A stretch of 64,000 bases of DNA from Burkholderiaceae bacterium (GTDB taxonomy: Bacteria; Pseudomonadota; Gammaproteobacteria; Burkholderiales; Burkholderiaceae_C): the NCBI GenBank assembly GCA_024235915.1, contig JACKLO010000013.1, forward strand, positions 144,998 to 208,997. Direction: 5' to 3'. A program made the position numbers and the translations under genes. How positions within the stretch are numbered: position 1 is the first letter of the stretch; every line of letters begins with the position of its first letter. Of this stretch, positions 55,785 to 64,000 are shown piece after piece. The notes under the pieces are model-generated. The model was not told where the DNA came from and ran no database searches. It worked only from the letters and a program-made list of their open reading frames with translations.

Positions 55785-56683
55785 GCTGGATCCGAATCAG
55801 GCCGCTGGCCGGCCATCAACACCCAACCTTCCTGAGCGTCCATGACCGCCAGCGACATCCACGGTGCATAGGCGGCCTGCAACTCGGCGACCTGCCGTTC
55901 CAGGATGCCGGCCAGGACCAGATGCCCGCCCGGCGCGACATGCCCGGTCAGCAAGGGTGCCAGCAGTTTCAGCGGCTGCGCCAGAATATTGGCCAGCACC
56001 AGCGGGTACAGCCCCTGTGCCAGACCCGGCTCGCCCGCCCGGACCGCAACCCCATTGGCCGCAGCGTTGTCCCGAGTCGCCTGGATGGCCGCGACATCAA
56101 TGTCGACGGCATCCACCGCATCGGCCCCCAACATCTTCGCGCCGATGGCCAGGATGCCCGAGCCGCAGCCGTAGTCCAGCACACGGGTCCAGGGCTGGGC
56201 ACGCCCATCCAACCAACGCAGGCACATGCGCGTCGTCGGGTGGGTGCCGGTCCCGAACGCCAAACCCGGATCCAGCCGCATCACATGCTGCGCATCCGCC
56301 GGTGGCTCGTGCCAGCTGGGCACGATCCAGAACTGCTCCGCAATCTGGACCGGTGCAAACTGCGACTGCGTCAGCCGCACCCAATCCTGATCCTCCACCG
56401 GCGCCAGGGCCAGCACCCGCAGCTCAGATGCCCAGTCCTGAGCCATCAGCAGGGCGGCAGCAGTGTCCGCCTGCGCCTCGGTCTCAAACAGCGCCCGAAC
56501 GGTTGACCGCGCCCAGCCAGGCTGCGGTGCCGGCATGCCGGGTTCACCGAACAGGGCCTGCTCGTCATCGGTCCCGGCATCGGCGTCCTCCACCGAGACC
56601 GACAACGCGTCCAGCTCGTCGGTCAGCGCGTCCGACACCGCTTCGACCAGCGCCTGCGGCAGGCCCAGCACCAGTTCGATCAT
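55781..56683 (-). CDS. prmA: Ribosomal protein L11 methyltransferase
   Basis: This 300-residue SAM enzyme trimethylates lysines and the N-terminus of L11. The N-terminal substrate domain starts MIELVLGLPQALVEAVSDAL. The catalytic part has FGTGTHPTTRMCLRWLD, VLDYGCGSGILAIGAKMLG and LVLANILAQPLKLLAPLL, all diagnostic. Overlaps of 4 bases link it to accC upstream and to the zinc-ribbon gene downstream. Confidence 0.96.
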   Translation of the reverse strand: MIELVLGLPQALVEAVSDALTDELDALSVSVEDADAGTDDEQALFGEPGMPAPQPGWARSTVRALFETEAQADTAAALLMAQDWASELRVLALAPVEDQDWVRLTQSQFAPVQIAEQFWIVPSWHEPPADAQHVMRLDPGLAFGTGTHPTTRMCLRWLDGRAQPWTRVLDYGCGSGILAIGAKMLGADAVDAVDIDVAAIQATRDNAAANGVAVRAGEPGLAQGLYPLVLANILAQPLKLLAPLLTGHVAPGGHLVLAGILERQVAELQAAYAPWMSLAVMDAQEGWVLMAGQRPDSDPA

Positions 56684-58029
56684 CGCCGGTGCTGCTGCAA
56701 CCAGCCTTCCAGGTAATGGATGCTGGTACCCCCCTCGACGAACTTGGCATCCACCATCAGTTCACGGTGCAACGGCACATTGGTCTGGATGCCTTCGATC
56801 ACCGTCTCCTGCAGTGCTGTGCGCATGCGCGCCAGCGCCTGCTCGCGGGTGTCCCCGTGCACGATGATCTTGCCGATCATCGAGTCGTAGTGCGGTGGCA
56901 CGAAGTAGTTGGTGTACGCATGTGAATCGACCCGCACGCCCGGCCCGCCTGGCGGGTGCCACATCGTGATGCGCCCGGGCGACGGCACGAAGCGATATGG
57001 GTCCTCCGCATTCACCCGGCATTCCAGCGCATGCCCGCGCATGGCGATGTTGCGCTGGGCGAAGGGCAGCTTCTCTCCGGCGGCGATGCGGATCTGCATC
57101 TGCACGATGTCGATGCCGGTCACCAGTTCGGTCACCGGGTGCTCCACCTGCACCCGCGTGTTCATCTCGATGAAATAGAACTCGCCGTTCTCGAACAGGA
57201 ACTCGAAGGTGCCCGCGCCGCGGTAGCCGATCTTCTTGCAGGCAGCGGCACAACGATCGCCGATGCGTTCGATCACGCGCCGGGGAATGCCCGGCGCCGG
57301 CGCCTCCTCGATGATCTTCTGGTGCCGCCGCTGCATCGAGCAGTCACGCTCGCCGAGCCAGACCGCGTTGCGGTGCGTGTCCGCCAGCACCTGGATCTCG
57401 ATGTGGCGCGGGTTCTCCAGGAACTTCTCCATGTAGACCGACGGATTGCCAAAGGCCGCACCGGCCTCCGCCCGCGTCGTTTGCACGGCGTTGAGCAAGG
57501 CCGCTTCCGTGTGCACCACGCGCATGCCGCGGCCACCGCCACCGCCGGCGGCCTTGATGATCACCGGGTAGCCGACGCTGCGCGCAATCTTGACGATCTC
57601 CTTCGGATCGTCCGGCAGCGCGCCTTCCGAGCCCGGCACGCAGGGCACGCCCGAACGGATCATGGCCTGCTTGGCCGAGACCTTGTCACCCATCACCCGG
57701 ATCGACTCCGGCGTCGGGCCGATGAAGGCGAAGCCGCTGCGCTCCACGCGCTCGGCGAAGTCGGCGTTCTCCGACAGGAAGCCGTAGCCCGGGTGAATGG
57801 CCTCGGCGTCGGTCACCTCCGCCGTGGCGATGATCGCCGGCATGTTGAGGTAGCTCTGCCCCGACGGCGCCGGCCCGATGCACACCGCCTCGTCGGCCAG
57901 CTTGACGTACTTGGCCTCGCGGTCCGCCTCCGAGTACACGACAACGGACTGGATGCCCATCTCGCGACAGGCCCGCTGCACACGCAGCGCAATTTCGCCC
58001 CGGTTGGCGATCAGGATCTTCTTGAACAC
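56680..58029 (-). CDS. accC: Acetyl-CoA carboxylase, biotin carboxylase subunit
   Basis: This 449-residue ATP-grasp enzyme carboxylates the biotin on AccB, the first step of fatty acid synthesis. It starts MFKKILIANRGEIALRVQRA. The glycine-rich ATP loop is KAAGGGGGRGMRVV, and CSMQRRHQKIIEEAPAP, FEFLFENGEFYFIEMNTR and VQVEHPVTE follow. The biotin-carboxylase C domain closes the protein. It follows accB by 9 bases. Confidence 0.97.
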   Translation of the reverse strand: MFKKILIANRGEIALRVQRACREMGIQSVVVYSEADREAKYVKLADEAVCIGPAPSGQSYLNMPAIIATAEVTDAEAIHPGYGFLSENADFAERVERSGFAFIGPTPESIRVMGDKVSAKQAMIRSGVPCVPGSEGALPDDPKEIVKIARSVGYPVIIKAAGGGGGRGMRVVHTEAALLNAVQTTRAEAGAAFGNPSVYMEKFLENPRHIEIQVLADTHRNAVWLGERDCSMQRRHQKIIEEAPAPGIPRRVIERIGDRCAAACKKIGYRGAGTFEFLFENGEFYFIEMNTRVQVEHPVTELVTGIDIVQMQIRIAAGEKLPFAQRNIAMRGHALECRVNAEDPYRFVPSPGRITMWHPPGGPGVRVDSHAYTNYFVPPHYDSMIGKIIVHGDTREQALARMRTALQETVIEGIQTNVPLHRELMVDAKFVEGGTSIHYLEGWLQQHRR

Positions 58030-58038
58030 CGCGGTCGC

Positions 58039-58494
58039 TTATTCGACGATGAACAGCGGCTGGCCGAACTCGACCGCCTGACCGTTCTCGCACAGGATCT
58101 GGACGATCTTGCCGCTGCAGTCGGCCTCGATCTCGTTCATGATCTTCATCGCTTCGATGATGCAGACCGCCTCGCCTTCCTTGATGCTGCTGCCCACCTC
58201 CACGAACGCCTTCGCTCCGGGGCTGGCAGCACGGTAGTAGGTGCCCACCATCGGCGACTTGATCGTCTTGCCGGCCGGCACGGACGGGGCCTCCGCCGGG
58301 GACGCTGCAACGGCGGCGGCGGCAGGTGCCGGCGGCGCGGCGACCATGGCCACCGGTGCTGGCACCATCGCCACCCCCGCAGCCCCGCCGCCCTTGACGA
58401 TGCGGACCTTGCCCTCCGCTTCGGTGATCTCCAACTCGGAAATGTTCGACTCGGACACGAGGTCAACGAGTGTTTTCAGCTTGCGCAGATCCAT
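58039..58494 (-). CDS. accB: Biotin carboxyl carrier protein of acetyl-CoA carboxylase
   Basis: This 151-residue carrier has the N-terminal MDLRKLKTLVDLVSESNISE, an Ala/Pro-rich flexible linker and the biotinyl domain, with Lys117 in CIIEAMKIMNEIEADCSG. The start at 58494 matches family N-termini. A promoter-like pair lies about 110-135 bases upstream. First gene of the accB-accC-prmA unit. Confidence 0.97.
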   Translation of the reverse strand: MDLRKLKTLVDLVSESNISELEITEAEGKVRIVKGGGAAGVAMVPAPVAMVAAPPAPAAAAVAASPAEAPSVPAGKTIKSPMVGTYYRAASPGAKAFVEVGSSIKEGEAVCIIEAMKIMNEIEADCSGKIVQILCENGQAVEFGQPLFIVE

Positions 58495-58601
58495 GAGGTT
58501 CCTTGGCGGGCCCCGATCGTCTCGGATGCCCAATCAGTTTGCCGGGGCCTGAGCAGGCCGATGTTCGCCTGCGCCGCTCGAAGAGCCCCCGAAGGTTGCG
58601 A

Positions 58602-58630
58602 AATGTAGTCCAGAACCCTGAACTTGTCGA
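58602..58630 (-). promoter_or_regulatory. Candidate promoter of accBC
   Basis: On the minus strand TCGACA (58625-58630) and TACATT (58602-58607) are separated by 17 bases, a good sigma70 arrangement. This would give a 5' leader of about 100 bases before accB, which contains a possible long-range stem (GGCCCCG with CGGGGCC). The 179-base gap between accB and the TlpA-like gene holds nothing else I recognise. Confidence 0.5.
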
Positions 58631-58673
58631 CGCTAACGCGAAGTTGGCGGCAAATTGATGCAGTTCCCAGCAC

Positions 58674-59180
58674 TTAGCGCGTCAGAGCTTTCAACTTCAG
58701 CTCGTCGAGCTCACCAATGTGCGTCTGCATCAGCCGCCCATCTGCATCGAACAGCGCCGAAAAAGGCAGGCCACCGCCCTCGTTGCCCAGCTGTCGGGTG
58801 AGCTCGATGCCCTGGAATCCCGCCATGCCGATGGCAAACGGCAGCGGCTGGCGTTGAAGGAATTCTCGCACGGGTGCACTGGCATCCGCGGCCAGGCCGA
58901 CCACCTGCCACCCGTCCGCAGGCTGCGCGCGGTGGAACGCGGCCAACAGCGGCAACTCGCGGATGCACGGCGGGCACCAGGTGGCCCAGAAGTTCAGCAG
59001 CAGGGGCCGCCCCAGAAAGGTCACCATCGACAGCTCTCCACCCTCGGGGCGGGCGAACTGCGCCGAATACACGGCATGGGGTGCCACCGCCGGGCGGTTG
59101 CGCCAGATCGCCACCCCCAGCCCGAGCGCCCCGGCCCCGCCGGCCGCCAACCCCAAGGCCATGCGTCTGCGTCCGATCAT
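58674..59180 (-). CDS. TlpA-like membrane-anchored thiol-disulfide oxidoreductase
   Basis: This 168-residue protein has an N-terminal membrane anchor (RRMALGLAAGGAGALGLGVA) and a periplasmic thioredoxin fold with the active site WCPPC (Cys69, Cys72) in LLNFWATWCPPCIRELP. Members of this group reduce or oxidise exported proteins, for example during cytochrome assembly. The partner here is unknown. The ATG shares a base with the upstream stop (TGATG) and has GAGGAG before it. Confidence 0.9.
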   Translation of the reverse strand: MIGRRRMALGLAAGGAGALGLGVAIWRNRPAVAPHAVYSAQFARPEGGELSMVTFLGRPLLLNFWATWCPPCIRELPLLAAFHRAQPADGWQVVGLAADASAPVREFLQRQPLPFAIGMAGFQGIELTRQLGNEGGGLPFSALFDADGRLMQTHIGELDELKLKALTR

Positions 59181-59776
59181 CACAGCTCCTCGGCGTCCAG
59201 CAACCGAGACAGCGCCTCGGTGTCGCCACGCCAGCTGCGCCCTCTCGCATCGGGCTTCAAGGCCCCGCGCAGGTCGTCCAGGTCGCGCACCCACAGGTGC
59301 AGCATCACGTGTTCGCCCAGTGCTCGGCAGGGCACCCACAGGCTCAGCACATCGCTGGCGTCCGACCCTCGAGCCGTCGGGCCACCGGGCCCGGCCTCGA
59401 AGTCCAGGCCCTGGTCCAGCAGCAACAGTTCAGCCGCCTTGGGGTCATCACAGTACAGATCGATCATCACCGCCGAGCGCCGTGTGGCCGTGCCCCGCCA
59501 GACCGCGCCCGCCAGATGTGGTCGCAACGGCTGCAGGCGCCGCATCCACACCAGCGCGAGCTGCCGCAGTGCTCGCAGTTCCGCCGGTTGTTCCTCGGCA
59601 TGGAAGACGGCAATGTGCTCCCGTACGGCGTCTTCCAGCGCCTCGTTGTCCGGCAGGCTGCCGCGATGGCGCAGGGCTCGTGCAGCCTTCTGCTTGGCGC
59701 CGGCGTAGTCCAGCCCGTCGTCGACCACGTGCGCCGCAGCCATCGACAGCAAGGTCTCCAGGTCACGCATTCGCAC
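59180..59776 (-). CDS. Conserved hypothetical protein
   Basis: This 198-residue, probably cytosolic protein has no membrane segment. The N-terminal half is helical (MRDLETLLSMAAAHVVDDGL, AGAKQKAARALRHRGSLPDN) and contains HIAVFHAEEQPAELRALRQL. The C-terminal half has IDLYCDDPKAAELLLLDQGL and VMLHLWVRDLDDLRGAL. I do not recognise a family with known function. It is coupled to the TlpA-like gene by a TGATG overlap and lies 60 bases after mtgA, so it belongs to that operon. Confidence 0.75.
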   Translation of the reverse strand: MRMRDLETLLSMAAAHVVDDGLDYAGAKQKAARALRHRGSLPDNEALEDAVREHIAVFHAEEQPAELRALRQLALVWMRRLQPLRPHLAGAVWRGTATRRSAVMIDLYCDDPKAAELLLLDQGLDFEAGPGGPTARGSDASDVLSLWVPCRALGEHVMLHLWVRDLDDLRGALKPDARGRSWRGDTEALSRLLDAEEL

Positions 59777-59836
59777 CGGCCTCGGGGCACCCGCCAGGGC
59801 GCGGCCGGGCCAAAGCCGACACCTGCCCTGCCCTGA

Positions 59837-60586
59837 TCACGGCCATTGCACATCTCCCATGCGACCGAGGATCACCTCGGTGCGCCCGGCCAGATAGGCC
59901 GAATCCGGGCGTTTCTCGAACCGCTTGGGCGCGGGCAGCATGACGGCCAGCCGCGCCGCCTGGCGATCGTTCAGGCGGGCCGCGTCGACTCTGAAGTAAC
60001 GCTGGGCGGCTGCCTGCGCACCGAACACGCCGGCACCCCACTCCACATGGTTCAGGTAGACCTCCAGGATCCGCGGCTTGTCCAGCCACAGTTCCAGCCA
60101 CAGGGTGATGGCCGCCTCCTGCGCCTTGCGCAGCACATTGCGCTCGCCCGACAGCAATAGATTTTTGGCCAGTTGCTGGGTGATCGTCGAGCCGCCCACC
60201 AGCTTCGGCGGTCGTGCCACCTGACCTGGTCGATCGGCCACGCGGCGTTCGGCGCGGGCCTGCTGCGCCTGGTTGCGTGCCCAGGCGCGTTCGATGGCGT
60301 CCCACTCGATGCCGCCGTGGTCAGCGAAACCGGCGTCCTCGCTCGCAATCACCGCGCGCGGCAAGGCCTTGGCGATGCGGTCCGCATCCACCCAATCCTG
60401 ACGCCACGACCAGGACGCCTCGCCTTGCCACAACCGCCACGCTTCACTGCGCTGGAAGCTCGTGGAGGCGGGGTCGACAAAGGCGATGGCCGCCACGCGC
60501 AAGGCGAACACCACCTGCAGCGCCAGGCCGCACAACAGCAGCAGCCCGGCAAGCCGACGCAGCGAACGCCAGACCGCCGTGGTCAC
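59837..60586 (-). CDS. mtgA: Monofunctional biosynthetic peptidoglycan transglycosylase
   Basis: This 249-residue GT51 enzyme polymerises glycan strands from lipid II. One membrane anchor (LAGLLLLCGLALQVVFALRV) comes first. The catalytic Glu83 is in AVIASEDAGFADHGG, and the second motif is GGSTITQQLAKNLLLS. LEVYLNHVEWGAGVFGAQAA and LAVMLPAPKRF complete the family pattern. It starts at GTG 60586, overlapping the aroE stop (GTGA). A long upstream extension lies in aroE and is rejected. Confidence 0.95.
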   Translation of the reverse strand: MTTAVWRSLRRLAGLLLLCGLALQVVFALRVAAIAFVDPASTSFQRSEAWRLWQGEASWSWRQDWVDADRIAKALPRAVIASEDAGFADHGGIEWDAIERAWARNQAQQARAERRVADRPGQVARPPKLVGGSTITQQLAKNLLLSGERNVLRKAQEAAITLWLELWLDKPRILEVYLNHVEWGAGVFGAQAAAQRYFRVDAARLNDRQAARLAVMLPAPKRFEKRPDSAYLAGRTEVILGRMGDVQWP

Positions 60587-61446
60587 GCCTTGGCCTCCAG
60601 GCGCTCGCGCAGCGCCGCGAGCACGGGGCCTGTCTCCGGACGGCAACCACGCCAGCCGAAAAAGGCCTCCGCGGCCTGCTCCACCAGCATGCCCAGGCCG
60701 TCGCGCGGACGCGCCCCGTGAGCGCTTGCCCAGTCCAGGAAAGGCCGCGCCGGCGCACCGTACATCAGGTCCACCGCCAGTGCCCCATCGGCCAGCCGTC
60801 CGGGCGCCACGGGCACCGCGCCACCGGCCAGACTGCTGGCGCTGGCGTTGATCACCACGTCGAAGCGGCCCGCCGGCGCGTCCAGCGCCCCGGCCTGCAG
60901 GCGGACGCCATGCTGGTCGGCCCAGGCGGCATGTCGAAGCATCAATGTCTGTGCACGTTCCGGCGTGCGGTTGGCCACCATCACCTCGGCGGGCCCCGCC
61001 TCGATCAGCGGGCCGAGCACACCGGCACCAGCGCCACCGGCGCCCACCAGCAGCAGGCGCAGCCCCCGCAATGGCACACCGGCACCGTCGATGATGTCCC
61101 GCACCAGGCCAATGCCGTCGGTGTTGTCCGCCCACCAGCCGTCGGCGTCGAAGCCCAGCACGTTGGCCGCACCCGCCAGCCGGGCACGCGCGCTCACCCG
61201 CGCCGCCAGGGCTGGCGCCTCGAACTTGAAGGGCACGGTGACGTTGCAGCCACATCCTCCAGCGGCGGCGAAGGCCCGCACCGTCTCGACGAATCCGTCC
61301 ATCGGCGCCAGCACACGCTCATACGTCATGCGTTCGCCCATCTGCCTTGCAAACGCGGCGTGGATGAACGGCGACTGGCTGTGCGCCACCGGGTTGCCGA
61401 GCACGGCATAGCGGTCCAGGTCGGCCTCGGGTCGGTCGTGGGTCAT
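60583..61446 (-). CDS. aroE: Shikimate dehydrogenase
   Basis: This 287-residue NADP-dependent enzyme reduces 3-dehydroshikimate in aromatic amino acid synthesis. The shikimate-site motif VLGNPVAHSQSPFIHAAFA, the catalytic Lys74 in NVTVPFKFEA, NTDGIGLVRDI, the nucleotide loop VGAGGAGAGVLGPL and NRTPERA are present. Order with mtgA and the TonB-like gene is conserved in Burkholderiales. The gap to the TonB-like gene is 15 bases. Confidence 0.96.
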   Translation of the reverse strand: MTHDRPEADLDRYAVLGNPVAHSQSPFIHAAFARQMGERMTYERVLAPMDGFVETVRAFAAAGGCGCNVTVPFKFEAPALAARVSARARLAGAANVLGFDADGWWADNTDGIGLVRDIIDGAGVPLRGLRLLLVGAGGAGAGVLGPLIEAGPAEVMVANRTPERAQTLMLRHAAWADQHGVRLQAGALDAPAGRFDVVINASASSLAGGAVPVAPGRLADGALAVDLMYGAPARPFLDWASAHGARPRDGLGMLVEQAAEAFFGWRGCRPETGPVLAALRERLEAKA

Positions 61447-61461
61447 GGGGTTTGGTCCGCC

Positions 61462-62358
61462 TCAGTTGCCCGGCACGCTGGTGCTCAGCGTGGTCTCGAG
61501 GCCGTCGTCGCGCGTGAAGCGGAATCGCGAGGTGACGACGATCTGGTCGGCCTGGCGCCGCATGGCATCGCTGAAACGCCCGAACGGGGCGGCCGCGAAG
61601 ACGATGGCCACGGCACGCTGGTCCAGCAGGCGCGAGCGCGACGGGCGCACGATCTCGGCGTCGACAACACGCCCGCCGGCATCGATGGTCACGTTCATCG
61701 TCAGTTCGCCATAGAGCTTGCGGCCGCCGGCCTCCGGAAAATCGCGCGTGCCGCGTTCCTCGATGCGCCGGCGCAGGGCGTCGTAGTACAGCGCGTAGAC
61801 CGCCTCCTGGGTGGCGGGGCTGATGTAGCGCTTCTTGGGCCGGGCGTTCTCGGCGTTGATGCGCTTCTCGATCTCAGCCAGTTGGCGCACGAGCTGACGG
61901 TGGCGTTCCTGCAGTGCGCGCTCGCTCGGTGTTCCCGCCTCACGGCGCGGGTCGGGTGGCGGCAGCAGCGCCAGTTCGCGCCGCAGGGCCGCCAGCAGCT
62001 GCTGCTGTTCAGACTGCAGTTGCTGCATCTGGCGCCGGGCCTCGTCGGGCGCATCACCCAGGCGGAAGGCCTCCGACGGTGGCAGCGGCGACGTCGCCCG
62101 GCCGCGTTCCGCATCGCCGCCGCCGGCCAGGTTGGCCTGCGCGATGGCCTGCGCCTTCTGCGGCGGTTCATCGGAGCGCGCATTGACGAGGATGACTTCC
62201 AGCGGCGTGTCGCGGAACACCCGGTTGAAGCCCTCGGGGTCCACGAAGCGCACTGTCAGCAGCCCGGCGTGCACCGTCAGCGACACGGCCAGCGCCCACT
62301 GCAGCACGCTCAGCCGGCGCAGCGCGGCGACGGCACGCTGGATCGCCGGGCCGTTCAC
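61462..62358 (-). CDS. TonB-like energy transducer protein
   Basis: This 298-residue protein has one N-terminal membrane helix (LSVLQWALAVSLTVHAGLL) and a long periplasmic helical part rich in Gln and Arg, likely coiled coil (EARRQMQQLQSEQQQLLAAL; RHRQLVRQLAEIEKRI). A C-terminal TonB-type domain carries YYDALRRRIEERGTRDFPE and ELTMNVTIDAGGRVVDAEIV. No exbB/exbD or receptor is nearby, so the role in uptake is uncertain. ATG overlaps the stop of the RNase gene (ATGA). Confidence 0.85.
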   Translation of the reverse strand: MNGPAIQRAVAALRRLSVLQWALAVSLTVHAGLLTVRFVDPEGFNRVFRDTPLEVILVNARSDEPPQKAQAIAQANLAGGGDAERGRATSPLPPSEAFRLGDAPDEARRQMQQLQSEQQQLLAALRRELALLPPPDPRREAGTPSERALQERHRQLVRQLAEIEKRINAENARPKKRYISPATQEAVYALYYDALRRRIEERGTRDFPEAGGRKLYGELTMNVTIDAGGRVVDAEIVRPSRSRLLDQRAVAIVFAAAPFGRFSDAMRRQADQIVVTSRFRFTRDDGLETTLSTSVPGN

Positions 62359-64000
62359 GTCGCTGCCGCGTTCCCCGGGCCGTCGGGGGTGCCGCTGGCC
62401 TCGCCGGCATCCTCGACGTCCATCGCGATCGCCAGGCCGGAGGCCAGCGTCGACTCGTCGTCACCGTCGCCTCCGGCATCGTCACCCTCGGCATCCTGCG
62501 GCGGCGGTGCATCCAGCTGCTCCAGCAGCGTGCCATGCACGTCCAGCGTCAACAGGTCGGCGCGCGCCACGCGCACCCGCACCCGCGTGCCGCGCGGCAG
62601 GCCTTCGGTGCCGGCTACGCGCAGCACCAGCGGCACGGTCTCGGCACGAACCAGGCCGTCCTTCATCGCGGCGCAGTCCAGCGTGTCCATGCCCTGCTGC
62701 TCGAGCCAGCGCAGGGTCCAGAAACGTTCGATGCCGTGCTGGAAGTCGTTGTAGGCCGAGTAGGCTGCATCGAAGGACGAGATGATGGAAAACAGCGTCG
62801 CGTCCTTGGGCCGGAACGGCGCTGCCAGTGCCGCGGTGCGGCCATGCCGCACGCAGGCAATGATCTGCCACTGGTTCACCAGGTCGGTATAGCGGCGCAG
62901 CGGCGACGTGGCCCAGGTGTACTGCGCCACGCCCATGCCAGCGTGCGGCAGCGGCTTGGTGCCCATGCGCACCTTGATCCCCGGGGCCAGACTGGCCTGG
63001 CTGCGGTAGATGCCGGGCACGCCGCACTCGGCCAGCCATCCGCCCCAGTGGCTGTTGGCCAGGATCATGGCTTCAGCCACGATCAGGTCCAGCGGGGCCC
63101 CGCGTCGGCGGGTGCCGATGTGCACCGTCTCGCTGCCGTCGGGTTCCTGTTCACCATCGGTGTCCAGCCGGAAGCTGTAGTCGGGCCGGTTGAAGACCTC
63201 GGGGCGACCTCTCACCTGTTCGCGCCTTGCCTTGCAGTGGCGCGCCAGGCGGAAGGCGAAGGCCAGCTCGGGCGCGAAGCGGTACTCGGCCACAGCCTCG
63301 CCGGTCAGCGAGGCTTCGGTGATCACCTCGTCGAGCTGGTCGTGGCGCAGGTTGGCCGCGATCGGGACCCGCTCCACCCGCGTCTCGGCGCTCACGACCT
63401 CCAGCGTCGCTTCGTCGATGTGCAGGTAGAGGCTGAGCGTCGGGCAGTCCCGGCCCTCGTCCAGCGTGTAGGTGCGCACCACCGCATCGGGCAGCATCGT
63501 GACCTTCCAGCCCGGCATGTACACCGTGGACAGCCGCTCGCGCGCCACCTTGTCCAGCGGCGAATCGGGCGTGATGGCCAGACCCGGCGCGGCGATGTGG
63601 ATGCCAAAGATCACCGTGCCCTGGCCCAGACCGGTCACCGACAGGGCGTCGTCGATCTCGGTGGTGGCCGAGTCGTCGATGGAGAAGGCCTGGGCCGGCG
63701 CCAATGGCAGTTCGTCGGTGATCTCCGGCACCGGCAGGTCGGGGAAGCCGGTGCCACGTGGGAACTGGTCGAACAGGAAGCGCCGCCAGTGGAACTGGTA
63801 GGGGCTGTCGATCGCGCCGGCGGCCTGCAGCAGGTCCAGCGGCGCACGCTGCGCGGCCTTGGCCGCCTGCACCACGGCCTTGTATTCCGGGCCATTCTTG
63901 TCGGGCTTGAACAGGATGCGGTAGAGCTGCTCACGCACCGGGTCCGGGCATTGCCCCTGCGCCAGATCAGCCGCCCAGGCATCGATCTGCAGCGCCAGCT
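62355..64000 (-). CDS. RNase II/RNase R family exoribonuclease (N-terminus beyond window)
   Basis: This is 548 codons of an RNB-domain 3'-5' exoribonuclease. The catalytic acidic motif SIDDSATTEIDDALSV and the later YTWATSPLRRYTDLVNQWQI are intact. The C-terminal S1-like part (GLPRGTRVRVRVARADLLTL) is followed by an acidic tail of about 55 residues. A GTG at 63938 could be read as a start, but the frame stays open to 64000 with conserved-looking sequence, so the gene continues beyond the edge. It heads the run RNB-TonB-aroE-mtgA. Confidence 0.92.
   Translation of the reverse strand, partial: LALQIDAWAADLAQGQCPDPVREQLYRILFKPDKNGPEYKAVVQAAKAAQRAPLDLLQAAGAIDSPYQFHWRRFLFDQFPRGTGFPDLPVPEITDELPLAPAQAFSIDDSATTEIDDALSVTGLGQGTVIFGIHIAAPGLAITPDSPLDKVARERLSTVYMPGWKVTMLPDAVVRTYTLDEGRDCPTLSLYLHIDEATLEVVSAETRVERVPIAANLRHDQLDEVITEASLTGEAVAEYRFAPELAFAFRLARHCKARREQVRGRPEVFNRPDYSFRLDTDGEQEPDGSETVHIGTRRRGAPLDLIVAEAMILANSHWGGWLAECGVPGIYRSQASLAPGIKVRMGTKPLPHAGMGVAQYTWATSPLRRYTDLVNQWQIIACVRHGRTAALAAPFRPKDATLFSIISSFDAAYSAYNDFQHGIERFWTLRWLEQQGMDTLDCAAMKDGLVRAETVPLVLRVAGTEGLPRGTRVRVRVARADLLTLDVHGTLLEQLDAPPPQDAEGDDAGGDGDDESTLASGLAIAMDVEDAGEASGTPDGPGNAAAT

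Overview
The window is chromosomal DNA of a GC-rich betaproteobacterium, most likely of the order Burkholderiales (Rubrivivax/Leptothrix/Roseateles-like). The evidence is gene order: hemA-prfA-prmC-grxD-ubiX; accB-accC-prmA-zinc-ribbon protein-PfkB kinase; yqgE-ruvX-pyrR-pyrB-pyrC'; rhodanese-grxC-secB-gpsA; and rubredoxin beside thiD-hemL. The class Ia ribonucleotide reductase and the Chp/Pil chemosensory genes fit as well. Genus is not claimed. No IS element, prophage, CRISPR array or integrase was seen, and no gene-free gap exceeds 300 bases.

Layout. 1-2.1 kb: aerobic cytochrome c oxidase (start of subunit I, subunit II, DUF2244 protein). 2.2-7.4 kb: BioC-like methyltransferase, comF, trmL, then gpsA-secB-grxC-rhodanese, whose reading frames are all broken by single-base indels, then gpmA. 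7.4-15.7 kb: degenerate HD-GYP gene and an eight-gene, tightly packed run (yqgE-ruvX-pyrR-pyrB-pyrC'-plsC-AMP/thymidine phosphorylase-like-PRPP synthetase-like). 15.7-18.2 kb: photolyase and a DUF2157 membrane protein. 18.2-28.7 kb: rubredoxin followed by pilG-pilH-pilI-pilJ-chpA, the chemosensory pathway that controls type IV pili. 28.9-33.5 kb: thiD-like kinase, hemL, a PAS-GGDEF diguanylate cyclase and ubiX. 33.5-38 kb: grxD, an outer-membrane-like protein, prmC, prfA, hemA. 38-40.1 kb: small membrane protein, miaB, a secreted small protein, and tRNA-Met(CAT) with its own promoter and terminator. 40.2-43.6 kb: ftsY, a DUF2726 protein, ffh. 43.7-48.7 kb: ypjD, a small PP0621-like protein, pilS-pilR, ampD. 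48.7-53.1 kb: nrdA-nrdB behind a pair of NrdR-like boxes. 53.2-53.7 kb: a histone H1-like protein with 18 tandem KKAAPA units and a strong hairpin. 53.8-58.5 kb: PfkB kinase, zinc-ribbon/DUF3426 protein, prmA, accC, accB. 58.7-64 kb: TlpA-like thioredoxin, a hypothetical protein, mtgA, aroE, a TonB-like protein and an RNase II/R-family gene that runs off the window.

The content is mostly core metabolism: heme, pyrimidines, fatty acids, shikimate, deoxynucleotides, translation release, tRNA modification and protein targeting. Two regulatory sets for type IV pili are added (PilSR and Pil-Chp), with no pilus structural genes present. I found no clear new defence or mobile system. The observations most worth following up are the local indel cluster, the archaeal-like phosphorylase/PRPP-synthetase pair in the pyrimidine operon, the paired NrdR-like boxes, and the repeat-expanded histone-like gene.
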